Shown in pieces: positions 19,401-27,619 of a DNA stretch of 64,000 nt. The DNA is from Formosa sp. (GTDB lineage Bacteria > Bacteroidota > Bacteroidia > Flavobacteriales > Flavobacteriaceae): contig JABHDE010000037.1 in the NCBI GenBank assembly GCA_018673215.1, forward strand, positions 34,182-98,181, in the 5' to 3' direction. A program made the translations under genes and the position numbers. Under the pieces are notes generated by a model, which searched no databases, had not been told where the DNA came from, and worked only from the letters and a program-made list of their open reading frames with translations. Within the stretch, counting starts at the first letter, position 1. Each line of letters begins with the position of its first letter.

Positions 19401-22400
19401 GTCCAGGAAGCATAACAGACGATGATGTTTCTGATTTGTATGCAAGACGTATTTTTATTGATGAACTGTTTCCACAAATTGACATTGTCACTGGACAATA
19501 CACCGTGATCAATTCTTTAGATTTAGTATATAATCCTCAAGAAAGAGGCCCTTATAATTACCAATCGGACGCAGTTGATGGTATTTTAAATACACCCCAA
19601 AACAGTTGGGCAGGGATCACTAGACAACTCACTTCCACTGATTTTGAACAATCAAATGTAGAGTATATTGAGTTTTGGATGATGGATCCGTTTTTGGATA
19701 ACCCCTCTAACACAGGTGGGAAATTGGTATTCAACTTAGGAAATATTTCTGAAGATGTAATAAAAGATGGAAAAAAACAGTACGAAAATGGACTCCCAGA
19801 GGACGGGAACATAAGTTTTTTACCTCCTACAACTTGGGGAACTGTTACTCCACAAAACCAATCTTTAATTTATGCGTTTTCAACTCAAGGAGATGAACGG
19901 AATAATCAGGATGTTGGTTTGGATGGCTTTGATGATTTTGAGGAAAGCAATACGTCTGATGCACGGTTTGCTCCCTTTTCGTCTCTTGATGACCCAGCCA
20001 ATGATAATTATAAGTATTATCTAAATACCGAAGGGGATATATTTGAGCGTTACAAAAGGTACAATGGACTCGAAGGAAATTCACCAGATGCAGTTTCAGA
20101 TACCAATCGGGGTTCTACAACCCTTCCAGACGTAGAAGACATCAATAGGGATAATACGATGAATACTATTGACAGTTATTACGAATATGAAATAGAGATA
20201 TCTTCCTCAGAATTAAACAATCCGTCCAACTCCTATATAGTGGACAGAAAGTCTGTTTCAAATATTACCTTACCAAATGGGTCTTCTTCAGGAACAATTA
20301 ATTGGTATCAGTTTCGAATACCAGTTTCAGAATATACAAATGAAATCGGAGGCATTTCAGATTTTCGATCCATTCGTTTTGCACGGATGTACCTTAAAGA
20401 ATTTACTGAATCGACAGTACTTCGATTCGGAACCTTAGATTTAGTTCGAAGCGATTGGCGTCGTTATCAATTGTCATTGGATGACGATTCTAACGAGGCA
20501 ACACAAACAGAGGGTACTGACTTTAGTGTTGGGATTGTAGGGATTCAAGAAAATGATGGGGGTTATGTATCTCCACCTGGGGTTGAACGCGAACAATTAA
20601 ACAACAATAACAGTATTATACGTCAGAACGAACAATCCTTAGTGGTCGATGTTTGTGAGCTTGAATCTGAAGATGCCAGAGGGGTTTTTAAAAATATTAA
20701 TGTGGACATGCGTCAGTATAAAAAGCTGAAAATGTTTATTCATGCTGAGGATGGTGAAACCAATAGTTTTGAACAAGGGACTTTAGTGGGATTCATAAGA
20801 TTGGGAAATGATTTCACTCAAAATTACTACCAAATAGAACTTCCTCTTAGAAAATCATCTGGTGCTTCGGGTGCTGCTGCAAATGAGGTTTGGCCTGAGT
20901 ATAACGAGATAAATATACCATTAGAATTTCTCGAACAAATAAAAGCTTTGGGAATCAGTCAAGGAACCTTAAGCAACGAAGATCCAACATTTTATAATGT
21001 GATTGATGGAGAATTACAAGAAAATCCGATTGGGGAATTTGAGCCTTTCTCATTAAATTTCAGTTCTAATTTAAATGAGACGCCTGTTGAGCAACGCATC
21101 GCAATTAAAGGAAATCCAAATTTTGGAGATATTAGAACCTTGATGGTGGGGGTCAAAAATATTGGTGCAAATGCACAATGTGCAGAAGTGTGGTTCAATG
21201 AGTTGCGCCTCGCCGACATGGACAACGAAGGCGGATGGGCAGCGATTATGAGTGTGGATACCAATATCGCTGATTTCATGAACATCAATGCCACGGCCAA
21301 AAGAAGTACTACTGGATTTGGAAGTTTAGAACAAGGACCAAATGAACGAAGTCGTGAAGATTTAAAGCAATACGATGTGGTTACCAACATGAACCTTGGG
21401 CAGTTGTTGCCAAAGAAATGGGGCTTAGAAATTCCTTTTAATTACGGACAAAGCGAAGAGCTTATCACCCCTGAGTATGACCAACAATACAAAGATTTAA
21501 AATTACAAAGTCGTCTAGACGCTGCCACATCTTCAGAAGAACGCGAACGTATCAAAACTCAATCTGAAGACTATACAAAACGTCAAAGCATCAATTTTAT
21601 TGGGGTTCGGAAACAACGTACTGGTGATACCAAACCTAGAGTGTACGACGTGGAAAATCTAACGATGAACTATTCTTTTAATCAAATAAAACACCGTGAT
21701 TTTGAGATTGAAAATTCTTTAGATCAAAACGCCAGAGTAGGTGCTAACTATAACTACAGTTTTAATCCAATAAAAATAGAGCCCTTTAAGAAAAACGATT
21801 CCCTGTTTATGAATAAATATTGGAAGCTGATAAAAGATTTTAATTTAAATTTATTGCCTTCCAGTCTTTCGGTGAGCTCTGATTATGTGAGACAATATAA
21901 CAGTCAAAAATTTAGAGATGCTGGCCTAGGAGCTGAAAATATCAAGGTTGATGAATTAATTAGAAGAAATTACACCTTTGATTTTCAATACACGATCAAT
22001 TACAATCTTACAGATGGTTTGCGATTGAACTTTACGTCCTCAACCAATAACATTGTAAGAAATTACTTTATTGACAACGAATTAAATGGCGATCAAGACC
22101 CTGAACTTGGGATTTGGGACCGCTTCTTTGATTTTGGTGATCCAAACAGACATACCCAACAATTAGGAATCAATTATGAATTGCCGTTAAATAAATTTCC
22201 TGCACTGAGTTTTGTAACCTCTAATTATTCTTACACTGGAGATTTTCAATGGAACAAAGGATCTGATTTATTGGTAGGCGATGCCGATACTACTTTAGGG
22301 AATTCAATTTCGAACGCCAATCAACACAATCTAAACACCTCTTTTGACATGCGCAAACTGTATCGTTATTTAGGGATAAAAAAATCATCCCGAAGAGGTA

Positions 22401-23836
22401 GAACTTCCAAATCAAAAAGTAAAACACCAAACTCAAGAGCGTCCTCCAGATCAAAGAAATTCAACTTGAAAGATTTTGGTATTGGATTGTTAACCAGTGT
22501 CAATCGAATGCAGGTAAATTACTCAGAAGGAAACAGTTCCTTTTTGCCGGGCTATCTTCCAACTCCTGGATTTTTAGGAACTCTTAGACCTACAGCGGGA
22601 TATACTTTTGGAAGCCAACGAGATATCCGCCGGATTTCTGCCGAAAATGGCTGGCTTACAACCTTCGATCAATTCAATCAGCAGTACACAGAAACCCACA
22701 CTCAAAACATAGACTTCAATATTAATATGGAGCCAATTTCTGATCTAAAAATTGATTTAAATGGGGGTAAAACCTATGCAACTAATTTCACTGAAAGTTT
22801 TAACGCCGTTGGCAACACCTATAATTCTTTAATCCAAAACACCTTTGGAAATTTCAATATATCAACCATATTAATCAAAACTGCTTTCAGTCAAAGCGAC
22901 GAAAATAAATCAGTTCCATTTGAAGAATTTAAAAGCAACCGATTGGTGATTGCCAACCGTTTGGCTCAAAATTTTTATGGAGCCAGTGGATTTACTACAG
23001 ATGCAGAAGGTTACCCTAAAGGATTTGGAAAAAACAGTCAAGCAGTGTTATTACCAGCATTCTTGGCGGCCTACTCTGGTAAAAAATCAAATAAAATCAG
23101 TTTGAACGCTTTTAGAGATATTCCACTTCCTAATTGGACCTTAAAGTATACGGGATTCATGAAAAACAAATGGTTCAAAAAGCACTTTAGAAGATTTTCT
23201 TTAACCCACGGTTATAATGCATCTTACACCATCAATCAGTTCAGAACAAATCTTGATTACAATGCAGCAGATCCAACCCTAGACTATGAATCGCAAAACC
23301 CTAACACAAAAGATCAATCTGACAATTACAAAGCAGAAACTTTGTACAGTAACATCAATTTGGTCGAACAGTTCAGTCCTTTGGTAAAGCTCGATTTTGA
23401 AATGAAAAATTCAATCAAAGTTTCTGCTGAAATTAAAAAAGACCGTAGTTTATCTTTGAGTTTTGACAACAACCTACTCACTGAAATTCACGGAAACGAA
23501 TATATTTTTGGGCTGGGGTATCGAATTAAAAACTTAAAAATACGATCGAAATTAGCAGGTCCAAGAAGAATCATTAAAAGTGATTTGAATATGAAAGCCG
23601 ATATTTCAATGAGAAATAACAAAACAATTATTCGGTATTTAGATTTAGACAACAACCAAGTGAGTGCAGGACAAACGATTTGGAGTATGCGTTATGCTGC
23701 AGACTATGCGTTCAGTAAAAATCTAACAGCCATATTTTATTTTGACTATGCGTTCTCAGAATATGCAATTTCAACAGCATTTCCTCAAACGACCATTCGT
23801 TCAGGATTTACATTACGTTATAACTTTGGAAATTAA
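16481..23836 (+). CDS. sprA: T9SS translocon protein SprA
   Basis: Giant outer-membrane beta-barrel that forms the translocation pore of the type IX secretion system and is needed for gliding in flavobacteria. The 2451-residue length matches SprA. A signal peptide (FLGVLFLSFSSVVLAQ) occupies residues 13-29. The interior is rich in alternating beta-strand sequence throughout and the last strand ends RSGFTLRYNFGN. Initiation is at TTG: no ATG or GTG lies between the in-frame TAA at 16463 and the signal peptide. A strongly basic Ser/Arg/Lys-rich segment lies around residues 1965-1997, unlike the rest of the protein. The gene follows ruvA by 5 bases; other T9SS genes (porT, PorP/SprF) lie elsewhere in the window. 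Confidence 0.95.
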   Translation: MKTTNNKLYFKRLFLGVLFLSFSSVVLAQDPATVRDSTSTTFSFGKLETPNPASIESKYTYDPLTDRYFYTSTVGDFDINYPVILTPKEFQDLVVKESLKAYYKEKLDALDGKKEGSEEAKKNLIPDLYVNSKFFETIFGSNVISVVPQGSVEMDLGVMYTKQENPAFSPRNQSNFTFDFDQRISLSLTGKVGTRLIVNANYDTQSTFDFQNLFKIEYTPLNNPEELLDDRGRELVGQGKQLLNKGNELLSNPEGRAKGLAQKELNKLNSDNEDSILQKLELGNVSMPLNSSLITGAQSLFGVKTELQFGKTRVTAVFSEQQSETRSVTAQGGGTLEDFEFFGLDYDENRHFFLAQYFREKYDEALLNYPFINTQVQIKRVEVWVTNRTNQIQNVRNIVALQDLGESSVLGLAAVPAGFVNVAPGTNPNNENNDFDPTNIGNAGSQLTNSIRDIATVQSGFLLPGINEGFDYGKLENARKLTEGNEFTLDTQLGYISLSQRLQNDEVLAVAYQYTIGDKVYQVGEFANDGLAATDVVEDQSTGITTVTNQSLVLKMLKSAVTNVNLPIWDLMMKNIYNTGAYQLAQDDFRLNIFYNETSALNFITPVSGTSFPAPTANADPIEETPLIRLFNFDRLNFNNDPQNKGDGFFDFVPGITVIPQNGKIIFTKVEPFGSFLFETLRLTGSENYEGDESIPGTYNPNQTKYVYKSLYKNTKTAALQDSDKNKFLMRGRYKSSGSSGIPIGAFNVPRGSVKVTAGGRVLVEGVDYTVNYQIGTVQILDPSLQASNTPIQVSVENNAVFGQQTKRFTGINVEHQFNENFVLGATVLNLNERPITQKANYGSESINNTIFGFNGNYSTEVPFLTRLANKLPNIDTDVESNLSLRGEFAYLKPGAPKGTDFDSEVTSYVDDFEGSQNGISLLSPQSWFLSSRPKELGRVYNEGPEDDLGYQNGFDRAHLNWYSVDPIFYSNQRPGSITDDDVSDLYARRIFIDELFPQIDIVTGQYTVINSLDLVYNPQERGPYNYQSDAVDGILNTPQNSWAGITRQLTSTDFEQSNVEYIEFWMMDPFLDNPSNTGGKLVFNLGNISEDVIKDGKKQYENGLPEDGNISFLPPTTWGTVTPQNQSLIYAFSTQGDERNNQDVGLDGFDDFEESNTSDARFAPFSSLDDPANDNYKYYLNTEGDIFERYKRYNGLEGNSPDAVSDTNRGSTTLPDVEDINRDNTMNTIDSYYEYEIEISSSELNNPSNSYIVDRKSVSNITLPNGSSSGTINWYQFRIPVSEYTNEIGGISDFRSIRFARMYLKEFTESTVLRFGTLDLVRSDWRRYQLSLDDDSNEATQTEGTDFSVGIVGIQENDGGYVSPPGVEREQLNNNNSIIRQNEQSLVVDVCELESEDARGVFKNINVDMRQYKKLKMFIHAEDGETNSFEQGTLVGFIRLGNDFTQNYYQIELPLRKSSGASGAAANEVWPEYNEINIPLEFLEQIKALGISQGTLSNEDPTFYNVIDGELQENPIGEFEPFSLNFSSNLNETPVEQRIAIKGNPNFGDIRTLMVGVKNIGANAQCAEVWFNELRLADMDNEGGWAAIMSVDTNIADFMNINATAKRSTTGFGSLEQGPNERSREDLKQYDVVTNMNLGQLLPKKWGLEIPFNYGQSEELITPEYDQQYKDLKLQSRLDAATSSEERERIKTQSEDYTKRQSINFIGVRKQRTGDTKPRVYDVENLTMNYSFNQIKHRDFEIENSLDQNARVGANYNYSFNPIKIEPFKKNDSLFMNKYWKLIKDFNLNLLPSSLSVSSDYVRQYNSQKFRDAGLGAENIKVDELIRRNYTFDFQYTINYNLTDGLRLNFTSSTNNIVRNYFIDNELNGDQDPELGIWDRFFDFGDPNRHTQQLGINYELPLNKFPALSFVTSNYSYTGDFQWNKGSDLLVGDADTTLGNSISNANQHNLNTSFDMRKLYRYLGIKKSSRRGRTSKSKSKTPNSRASSRSKKFNLKDFGIGLLTSVNRMQVNYSEGNSSFLPGYLPTPGFLGTLRPTAGYTFGSQRDIRRISAENGWLTTFDQFNQQYTETHTQNIDFNINMEPISDLKIDLNGGKTYATNFTESFNAVGNTYNSLIQNTFGNFNISTILIKTAFSQSDENKSVPFEEFKSNRLVIANRLAQNFYGASGFTTDAEGYPKGFGKNSQAVLLPAFLAAYSGKKSNKISLNAFRDIPLPNWTLKYTGFMKNKWFKKHFRRFSLTHGYNASYTINQFRTNLDYNAADPTLDYESQNPNTKDQSDNYKAETLYSNINLVEQFSPLVKLDFEMKNSIKVSAEIKKDRSLSLSFDNNLLTEIHGNEYIFGLGYRIKNLKIRSKLAGPRRIIKSDLNMKADISMRNNKTIIRYLDLDNNQVSAGQTIWSMRYAADYAFSKNLTAIFYFDYAFSEYAISTAFPQTTIRSGFTLRYNFGN

Positions 23837-23863
23837 TATAAACTACATTAATATTATATAATT

Positions 23864-24244
23864 ATGAATGTTCCTTCAGATTTAAAATACACTAAAGATC
23901 ACGAGTGGGTAAAAATTGACGGCGATATAGCAACCGTTGGAATTACTGATTTCGCACAAGGTGAATTAGGTGATATTGTATACGTAGAAGTTGACACTTT
24001 AGAGGAAGTTTTAGAAGCAGATGCTGTTTTTGGAACTGTAGAAGCAGTCAAAACCGTATCAGATTTGTTTTTGCCCGTTGCAGGAGAAATCGTAGAATTT
24101 AACGAATCCTTAGAAGAAGAGCCAGAAAAAGTAAACGATGACCCCTATGGTTCAGGTTGGATGATCAAAATTAAGGTTGAAAGTACTGAAGATTTGGAAA
24201 CTCTTTTGAGTGCAGATGAATACAAGGCAATTATTGGTGCTTAA
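23864..24244 (+). CDS. gcvH: Glycine cleavage system H protein
   Basis: Lipoyl carrier of the glycine cleavage complex, 126 residues, the usual length. It shuttles the aminomethyl group between the P, T and L proteins. The lipoylation site is Lys63 in FGTVEAVKTVSD, and the conserved GITDFAQGELGDIVYVE and DPYGSGWMIKI segments are present. The gcvP and gcvT genes are not in the window. The 3' end overlaps the start of the following VanZ-like gene, suggesting translational coupling. Confidence 0.97.
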   Translation: MNVPSDLKYTKDHEWVKIDGDIATVGITDFAQGELGDIVYVEVDTLEEVLEADAVFGTVEAVKTVSDLFLPVAGEIVEFNESLEEEPEKVNDDPYGSGWMIKIKVESTEDLETLLSADEYKAIIGA

Positions 24245-24608
24245 AAACTACTTAATACATAGTGTTGCTGTAGTCTATACTATCTCAATCGTTATTTTGA
24301 GTTTAACAAACCTTACAGAAGTGCCAAAACTCAACACAGGTTTTGATGATAAAATAGCACATTTTGTTTTGTATGCTGCTCTCTGTTTTTTTTGGTTTAT
24401 GAGTTTTCACATTTTGAAAATAAAATCAAGTTTAGGATTGGCCTCTTTAGTGTCTATACTATTTGGGGCAGTCATCGAAGTCTTACAAGGAATTCTCTCT
24501 GTTTATAGAACTGCCGATGTTTTTGATCTTGCAGCAAATTGCCTAGGAATTTTTGTAATGGCCCTTATTATTAATGCAAAAAAAGAACTAATCGTTAAAA
24601 AACTTTAA
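24237..24608 (+). CDS. VanZ-family membrane protein
   Basis: Small integral membrane protein of about 123 residues with four predicted helices and the VanZ-like arrangement: a KIAHFVLYAALCFF segment after helix 1 and an EVLQGILSVYRTADVFDLAANCLG segment near the end. VanZ-like proteins are widespread; their function outside teicoplanin resistance is poorly known. The start is uncertain. GTG at 24237, overlapping the gcvH stop by 8 bases, gives a sensible N-terminus (LKNYLIHS); GTG 24210 and ATG 24216 are further inside gcvH. In flavobacteria this gene commonly follows gcvH. Confidence 0.75.
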   Translation: MLKNYLIHSVAVVYTISIVILSLTNLTEVPKLNTGFDDKIAHFVLYAALCFFWFMSFHILKIKSSLGLASLVSILFGAVIEVLQGILSVYRTADVFDLAANCLGIFVMALIINAKKELIVKKL

Positions 24609-24667
24609 ACCTTTGTGTATTTATTAATTTTTTAACTAATTTAACACTCGCAAAAAATAACACTAAA

Positions 24668-25384
24668 ATGGAATTAAAGAAAAACTCAAACGCAGATGTC
24701 AGTAAGAATGCATCACTGTATTTCGCAGTTGGTTTAGCACTTATGTTGTTTTTAACATACAGTGCCATTAACCATAAAACATACGACAAATCATCAATTG
24801 ATATTGGAAAATTAGATTTAGATGCTGAACTCGATGAAGAAATTCCTTTGATAGATCAACTCACACCACCACCCCCACCGCCACCGCCACCAGCGGCTCC
24901 AGAGGTCATTGAAATTGTCGAAGACGAAGAAGAGATTGAGGAAACGGTTATTGAATCTACAGAAACAGATCAAGATGAAGAGATTGAAGTTGAGGAAATT
25001 GAAGTTGAAGAGATCTACGAAGACGTTGAGGTTCCTTTCTCAGTGATCGAAAATGTACCTGAATATCCTGGATGTGAAAAAGGTTCCAACGCTGAAAAAC
25101 GTAAATGTATGTCAGCTAAAATCGCAAAATTTGTACAACGTAAATTTAATACAGATTTGGCAGGTGACTTAGGGTTATCTGGAAGACAGCGTATTAGTGT
25201 GATTTTCAAAATAGATAAAAAAGGAAATGTAACAGGAGTGCGTTCTAGAGCACCCCACCCAAGGTTAGAAAAAGAAGCAGCACGTGTGATTAATATGTTG
25301 CCAAAAATGAAACCAGGACGTCAACGTGGAAAAGCAGTGGTCGTTCCTTATTCTTTACCTATTACCTTTCAAGTTCAAGATTAA
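24668..25384 (+). CDS. TonB-type energy transducer
   Basis: TonB-family protein of 238 residues that would couple the ExbB/ExbD proton motor to outer-membrane receptors. One membrane helix (residues about 16-36) is followed by a polyproline run of nine prolines near residue 75, a long Glu-rich spacer (residues about 85-120), and a C-terminal TonB domain (VPEYPGCEKGSNAEKRKCMS through PYSLPITFQVQD). Two Cys residues in that domain are conserved in the downstream paralogue. It is the intact member of a tandem pair. The exbB-exbD genes lie about 4 kb downstream. Confidence 0.9.
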   Translation: MELKKNSNADVSKNASLYFAVGLALMLFLTYSAINHKTYDKSSIDIGKLDLDAELDEEIPLIDQLTPPPPPPPPPAAPEVIEIVEDEEEIEETVIESTETDQDEEIEVEEIEVEEIYEDVEVPFSVIENVPEYPGCEKGSNAEKRKCMSAKIAKFVQRKFNTDLAGDLGLSGRQRISVIFKIDKKGNVTGVRSRAPHPRLEKEAARVINMLPKMKPGRQRGKAVVVPYSLPITFQVQD

Positions 25385-25411
25385 GTTTTTTTCAATCGTA
25401 TGAAATTATAT

Positions 25412-25437
25412 AAATCCCGCCTCGGTGGGATTTTTTG
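25412..25437 (+). terminator. Terminator after the first tonB-like gene
   Basis: ATCCCGCC and GGTGGGAT form an 8-base stem with one G-T pair and a 2-base loop, followed by TTTTTT, 28 bases after the stop codon. Confidence 0.75.
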
Positions 25438-25484
25438 GTATATTTATTGTGGTATATTTATTTTAACCCTTAAATCTTACCATC

Positions 25485-26234
25485 ATGAAGTCTCCCCCAG
25501 ATGAATTCCAACAACGCTTGCCAAAGAAAAACTCAAAAGCAAATGTCGCTCGAAATAGTTTTATCTATTTTGCACTCGGTTTAGTTTTGATGCTTGTCAT
25601 TTCCTATGAATCTATTAATTATAAGTCGTATGACAAATCTAATATTGATATAGGGTCTCTAAATCTAGAAGAAGAAAACGAAGAAGAAATTCCAATTATT
25701 GATCTTAAGTTACCCCCACCACCCCCGCCACCGCCTGCAGTTGCAACTTAGGTTATTGAAATTGTTGAGGATGAAGTAGAAGTGGAAGAAACCGTTATTG
25801 AATCGACGGAAACAGACCAAGATGATGAAATTGCCGAAGTTGAAGAGATTGAAGTTGAAGAGGTATATGAAGATGTTGAGGTGCCGTTTTCAGTCATCGA
25901 AAATGTGCCCGAATATCCTGGTTGTGAAAAAGGATCAAATGCCCAGAAACGTAAATGTATGTCTGATAAAATCGCCAAATTCGTTCAAAAAAAGTTCAAT
26001 ACAGATTTAGTAGGTGATTTAGGGTTGTCTGGAAAACAACGGATCAGTGTTGTTTTTAAAATTGACAAAAATGGAAATGTAACAGGAGTGTGTTCCAGAG
26101 CACCCCATCCACGATTGGAAAAAGAGGCAGCACGAGTGATTAATTTGTTGCCAAAAATGAAACCAGGGCGCCAACGTGGAAGAGCAGTAGTAGTTCCTTA
26201 CTCGTTGCCCATTACTTTTTTAGTCCAAGAGTGA
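25485..26234 (+). pseudogene. Second TonB-type transducer, split by an in-frame TAG
   Basis: Tandem paralogue of the preceding gene. Codons 25485-25748 encode the membrane helix and polyproline run ending PPPPAVAT; TAG at 25749-25751 then interrupts the frame exactly where the intact paralogue reads PEVIEIVEDE. The same frame resumes with VIEIVEDEVEVEETVIE and continues without further damage through the whole C-terminal TonB domain to 26234. A single change (for example GAG to TAG) explains the interruption. The second part could start at GTG 25782, but it would lack a membrane anchor. It also has Cys where the first copy has Arg (TGVCSRAPHP). It may be a recent pseudogene, suppressed, or a sequencing error. 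Confidence 0.8.
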
Positions 26235-26255
26235 TACAGACACTCCCTAAAATTT

Positions 26256-26283
26256 AAAATCCCGCATTTGCGGGATTTTTTTG
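26256..26283 (+). terminator. Terminator after the split tonB-like gene
   Basis: AAAATCCCGC and GCGGGATTTT form a 10-base stem with an ATTT loop and a T run, 22 bases after the reading frame ends. Confidence 0.85.
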
Positions 26284-26339
26284 ATTTATTTAATACTAAC
26301 GCAACTTCCAAATGCAAAACTCTGTACTGACGGGGTTTG

Positions 26340-26795
26340 TTAAGAATTTTTCAAGTACAGATAGCGTTTTTCATAATCAATAACAGCTAGTCCTTTTTTA
26401 AGAATGTCTGCTCCAATAATGCCATCAACTGGGAGAGTCTTTACAGACTCTAACGCATCATTTACAAAACTTAAATCTATGAGGGCGATTGGAAAACGAG
26501 TTTTTTTCCATCCACCAATTGAAAGGGTATTATTTTTGGAGAGAAGTGTATCAATTTTATCAGGTCCAGCACCACTAGCCTTAACGACCGAGGACTGGGT
26601 TTTGAGTTTAAATTTTTCTTCGTGTTTTAGCCCAATAAAGGTTGTGGAGGCACCAGTATCTAAAATGAACAGTCCTTTGATGCCATTAACTTTACCTATA
26701 ATCTTAAAATGATTGGATGCAATAGGGTGCATCTTTATCTTAAAATAAGACTTATTTAATAAAAATTCAGATAAGGATGTAGTTGTGGTTTTCAA
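26340..26795 (-). CDS. Retropepsin-like (clan AA) aspartic protease
   Basis: Small single-domain aspartic protease-like protein. The catalytic motif DTGAST sits at about residue 46, followed by the FIG flap-side segment and a DGIIGADIL motif near the C-terminus, which is the expected psi-loop. I place the start at TTG 26795, giving a roughly 151-residue protein beginning KTTTTSLSEFL; the further upstream ATG (26828) lies beyond the putative -7 box TATCTTTG at 26813-26820. The only internal ATG, at 26732, would remove the first conserved strand. Substrate and role are unknown. It is divergently transcribed from tatD. Confidence 0.75.
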   Translation of the reverse strand: MKTTTTSLSEFLLNKSYFKIKMHPIASNHFKIIGKVNGIKGLFILDTGASTTFIGLKHEEKFKLKTQSSVVKASGAGPDKIDTLLSKNNTLSIGGWKKTRFPIALIDLSFVNDALESVKTLPVDGIIGADILKKGLAVIDYEKRYLYLKNS

Positions 26796-26812
26796 AGCAA
26801 AATAATTTTTTA

Positions 26813-26820
26813 CAAAGATA
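26813..26820 (-). promoter_or_regulatory. -7 element for the retropepsin-like gene
   Basis: On the minus strand this reads TATCTTTG, a full match to TAnnTTTG, 17 bases before the TTG start proposed at 26795. It lies back-to-back with the tatD promoter. Confidence 0.45.
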
Positions 26821-26833
26821 CTATTCAAAATCT

Positions 26834-26841
26834 TACTTTTG
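26834..26841 (+). promoter_or_regulatory. -7 element for tatD
   Basis: TACTTTTG fits TAnnTTTG and ends 4 bases before the tatD ATG at 26846, implying a very short or absent leader. Confidence 0.5.
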
Positions 26842-26845
26842 CACT

Positions 26846-27613
26846 ATGATAATCACAGATACTCACACCCACCTGTATAGCGAAGCATTTGATGACGACC
26901 GCTCGGAAGTTATAGAGCGTGCTTTGGAAGCAGGCGTAACCCGATTTTTTATTCCTGCAATCGATTCTTCCTACACAGAGGCTATGTATGCGCTCCAAAA
27001 AAGCTATCCAAAACAAATGTTTTTGATGATGGGGGTTCATCCAACGCATGTTAAAGAAAATTATCTAGAAGAATTGTCACATGTTAAAGAACAATTGGAA
27101 ACTCGAAAATTTGTGGCCATTGGAGAAATCGGTATAGATCTGTTCTGGGATCAAAGTATGTTACAGAAACAACAGGTTATGTTTAGAGCTCAAATTCAAT
27201 TAGCCAAACAATATAAGTTGCCAATTGTCATTCATTGTCGGGAGGCTTTTGATGAAGTTTTTGAAATTCTTGAGGAGGAAAAAGGGGCCGATTTATTTGG
27301 AATCTTTCATTGTTTTACGGGAACCTTTGAACAAGCACAGCGAGCAATTTCTTTTAATATGAAACTTGGTATTGGCGGTGTAGTAACTTTTAAAAACGGG
27401 AAAATTGATCAATTTTTAAACCAAATCGATTTAAAGCATATTGTTTTAGAAACAGATGCGCCCTACTTGTCGCCTGTGCCTTACAGAGGAAAACGGAACG
27501 AAAGTAGTTATATTTTGAATGTTTTAGAAAAATTATCAGATATTTATGGAGTGTCAAAAGACTATATTGCAGAAATTACGACTGAGAACTCAAAATCTGT
27601 TTTTAAATTATAA
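26846..27613 (+). CDS. tatD: TatD-family metal-dependent hydrolase
   Basis: TatD/YcfH-type deoxyribonuclease-like metallohydrolase of 255 residues with a TIM-barrel fold. Metal-binding motifs are visible: DTHTHLY at the N-terminus, GEIGID near residue 92, a HCREAF segment, a FHCFTG segment, and ETDAPYLSP near the C-terminus. The start at ATG 26846 gives the standard MIITDTHTHLY; upstream in-frame ATG 26783 lies in the opposite promoter region. It is followed after 6 bases by ansA, so the pair is probably co-transcribed. Confidence 0.93.
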   Translation: MIITDTHTHLYSEAFDDDRSEVIERALEAGVTRFFIPAIDSSYTEAMYALQKSYPKQMFLMMGVHPTHVKENYLEELSHVKEQLETRKFVAIGEIGIDLFWDQSMLQKQQVMFRAQIQLAKQYKLPIVIHCREAFDEVFEILEEEKGADLFGIFHCFTGTFEQAQRAISFNMKLGIGGVVTFKNGKIDQFLNQIDLKHIVLETDAPYLSPVPYRGKRNESSYILNVLEKLSDIYGVSKDYIAEITTENSKSVFKL

Positions 27614-27619
27614 AATCAA

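Noticed and set aside
20992..21390. 132-codon minus-strand frame inside sprA
   Set aside because: It is antisense to a clearly coding region, has no promoter or family match, and its composition mirrors the sprA codons.
24880..24900. Short CCA/CCG tandem run in the tonB-like gene as a microsatellite
   Set aside because: It encodes the polyproline spacer expected in TonB proteins and is repeated in the paralogue, so it is explained by the protein.
26404..26712. 102-codon plus-strand frame opposite the retropepsin-like gene
   Set aside because: The minus strand encodes a convincing DTGAST protease over the same bases; the plus-strand frame has no recognisable features.
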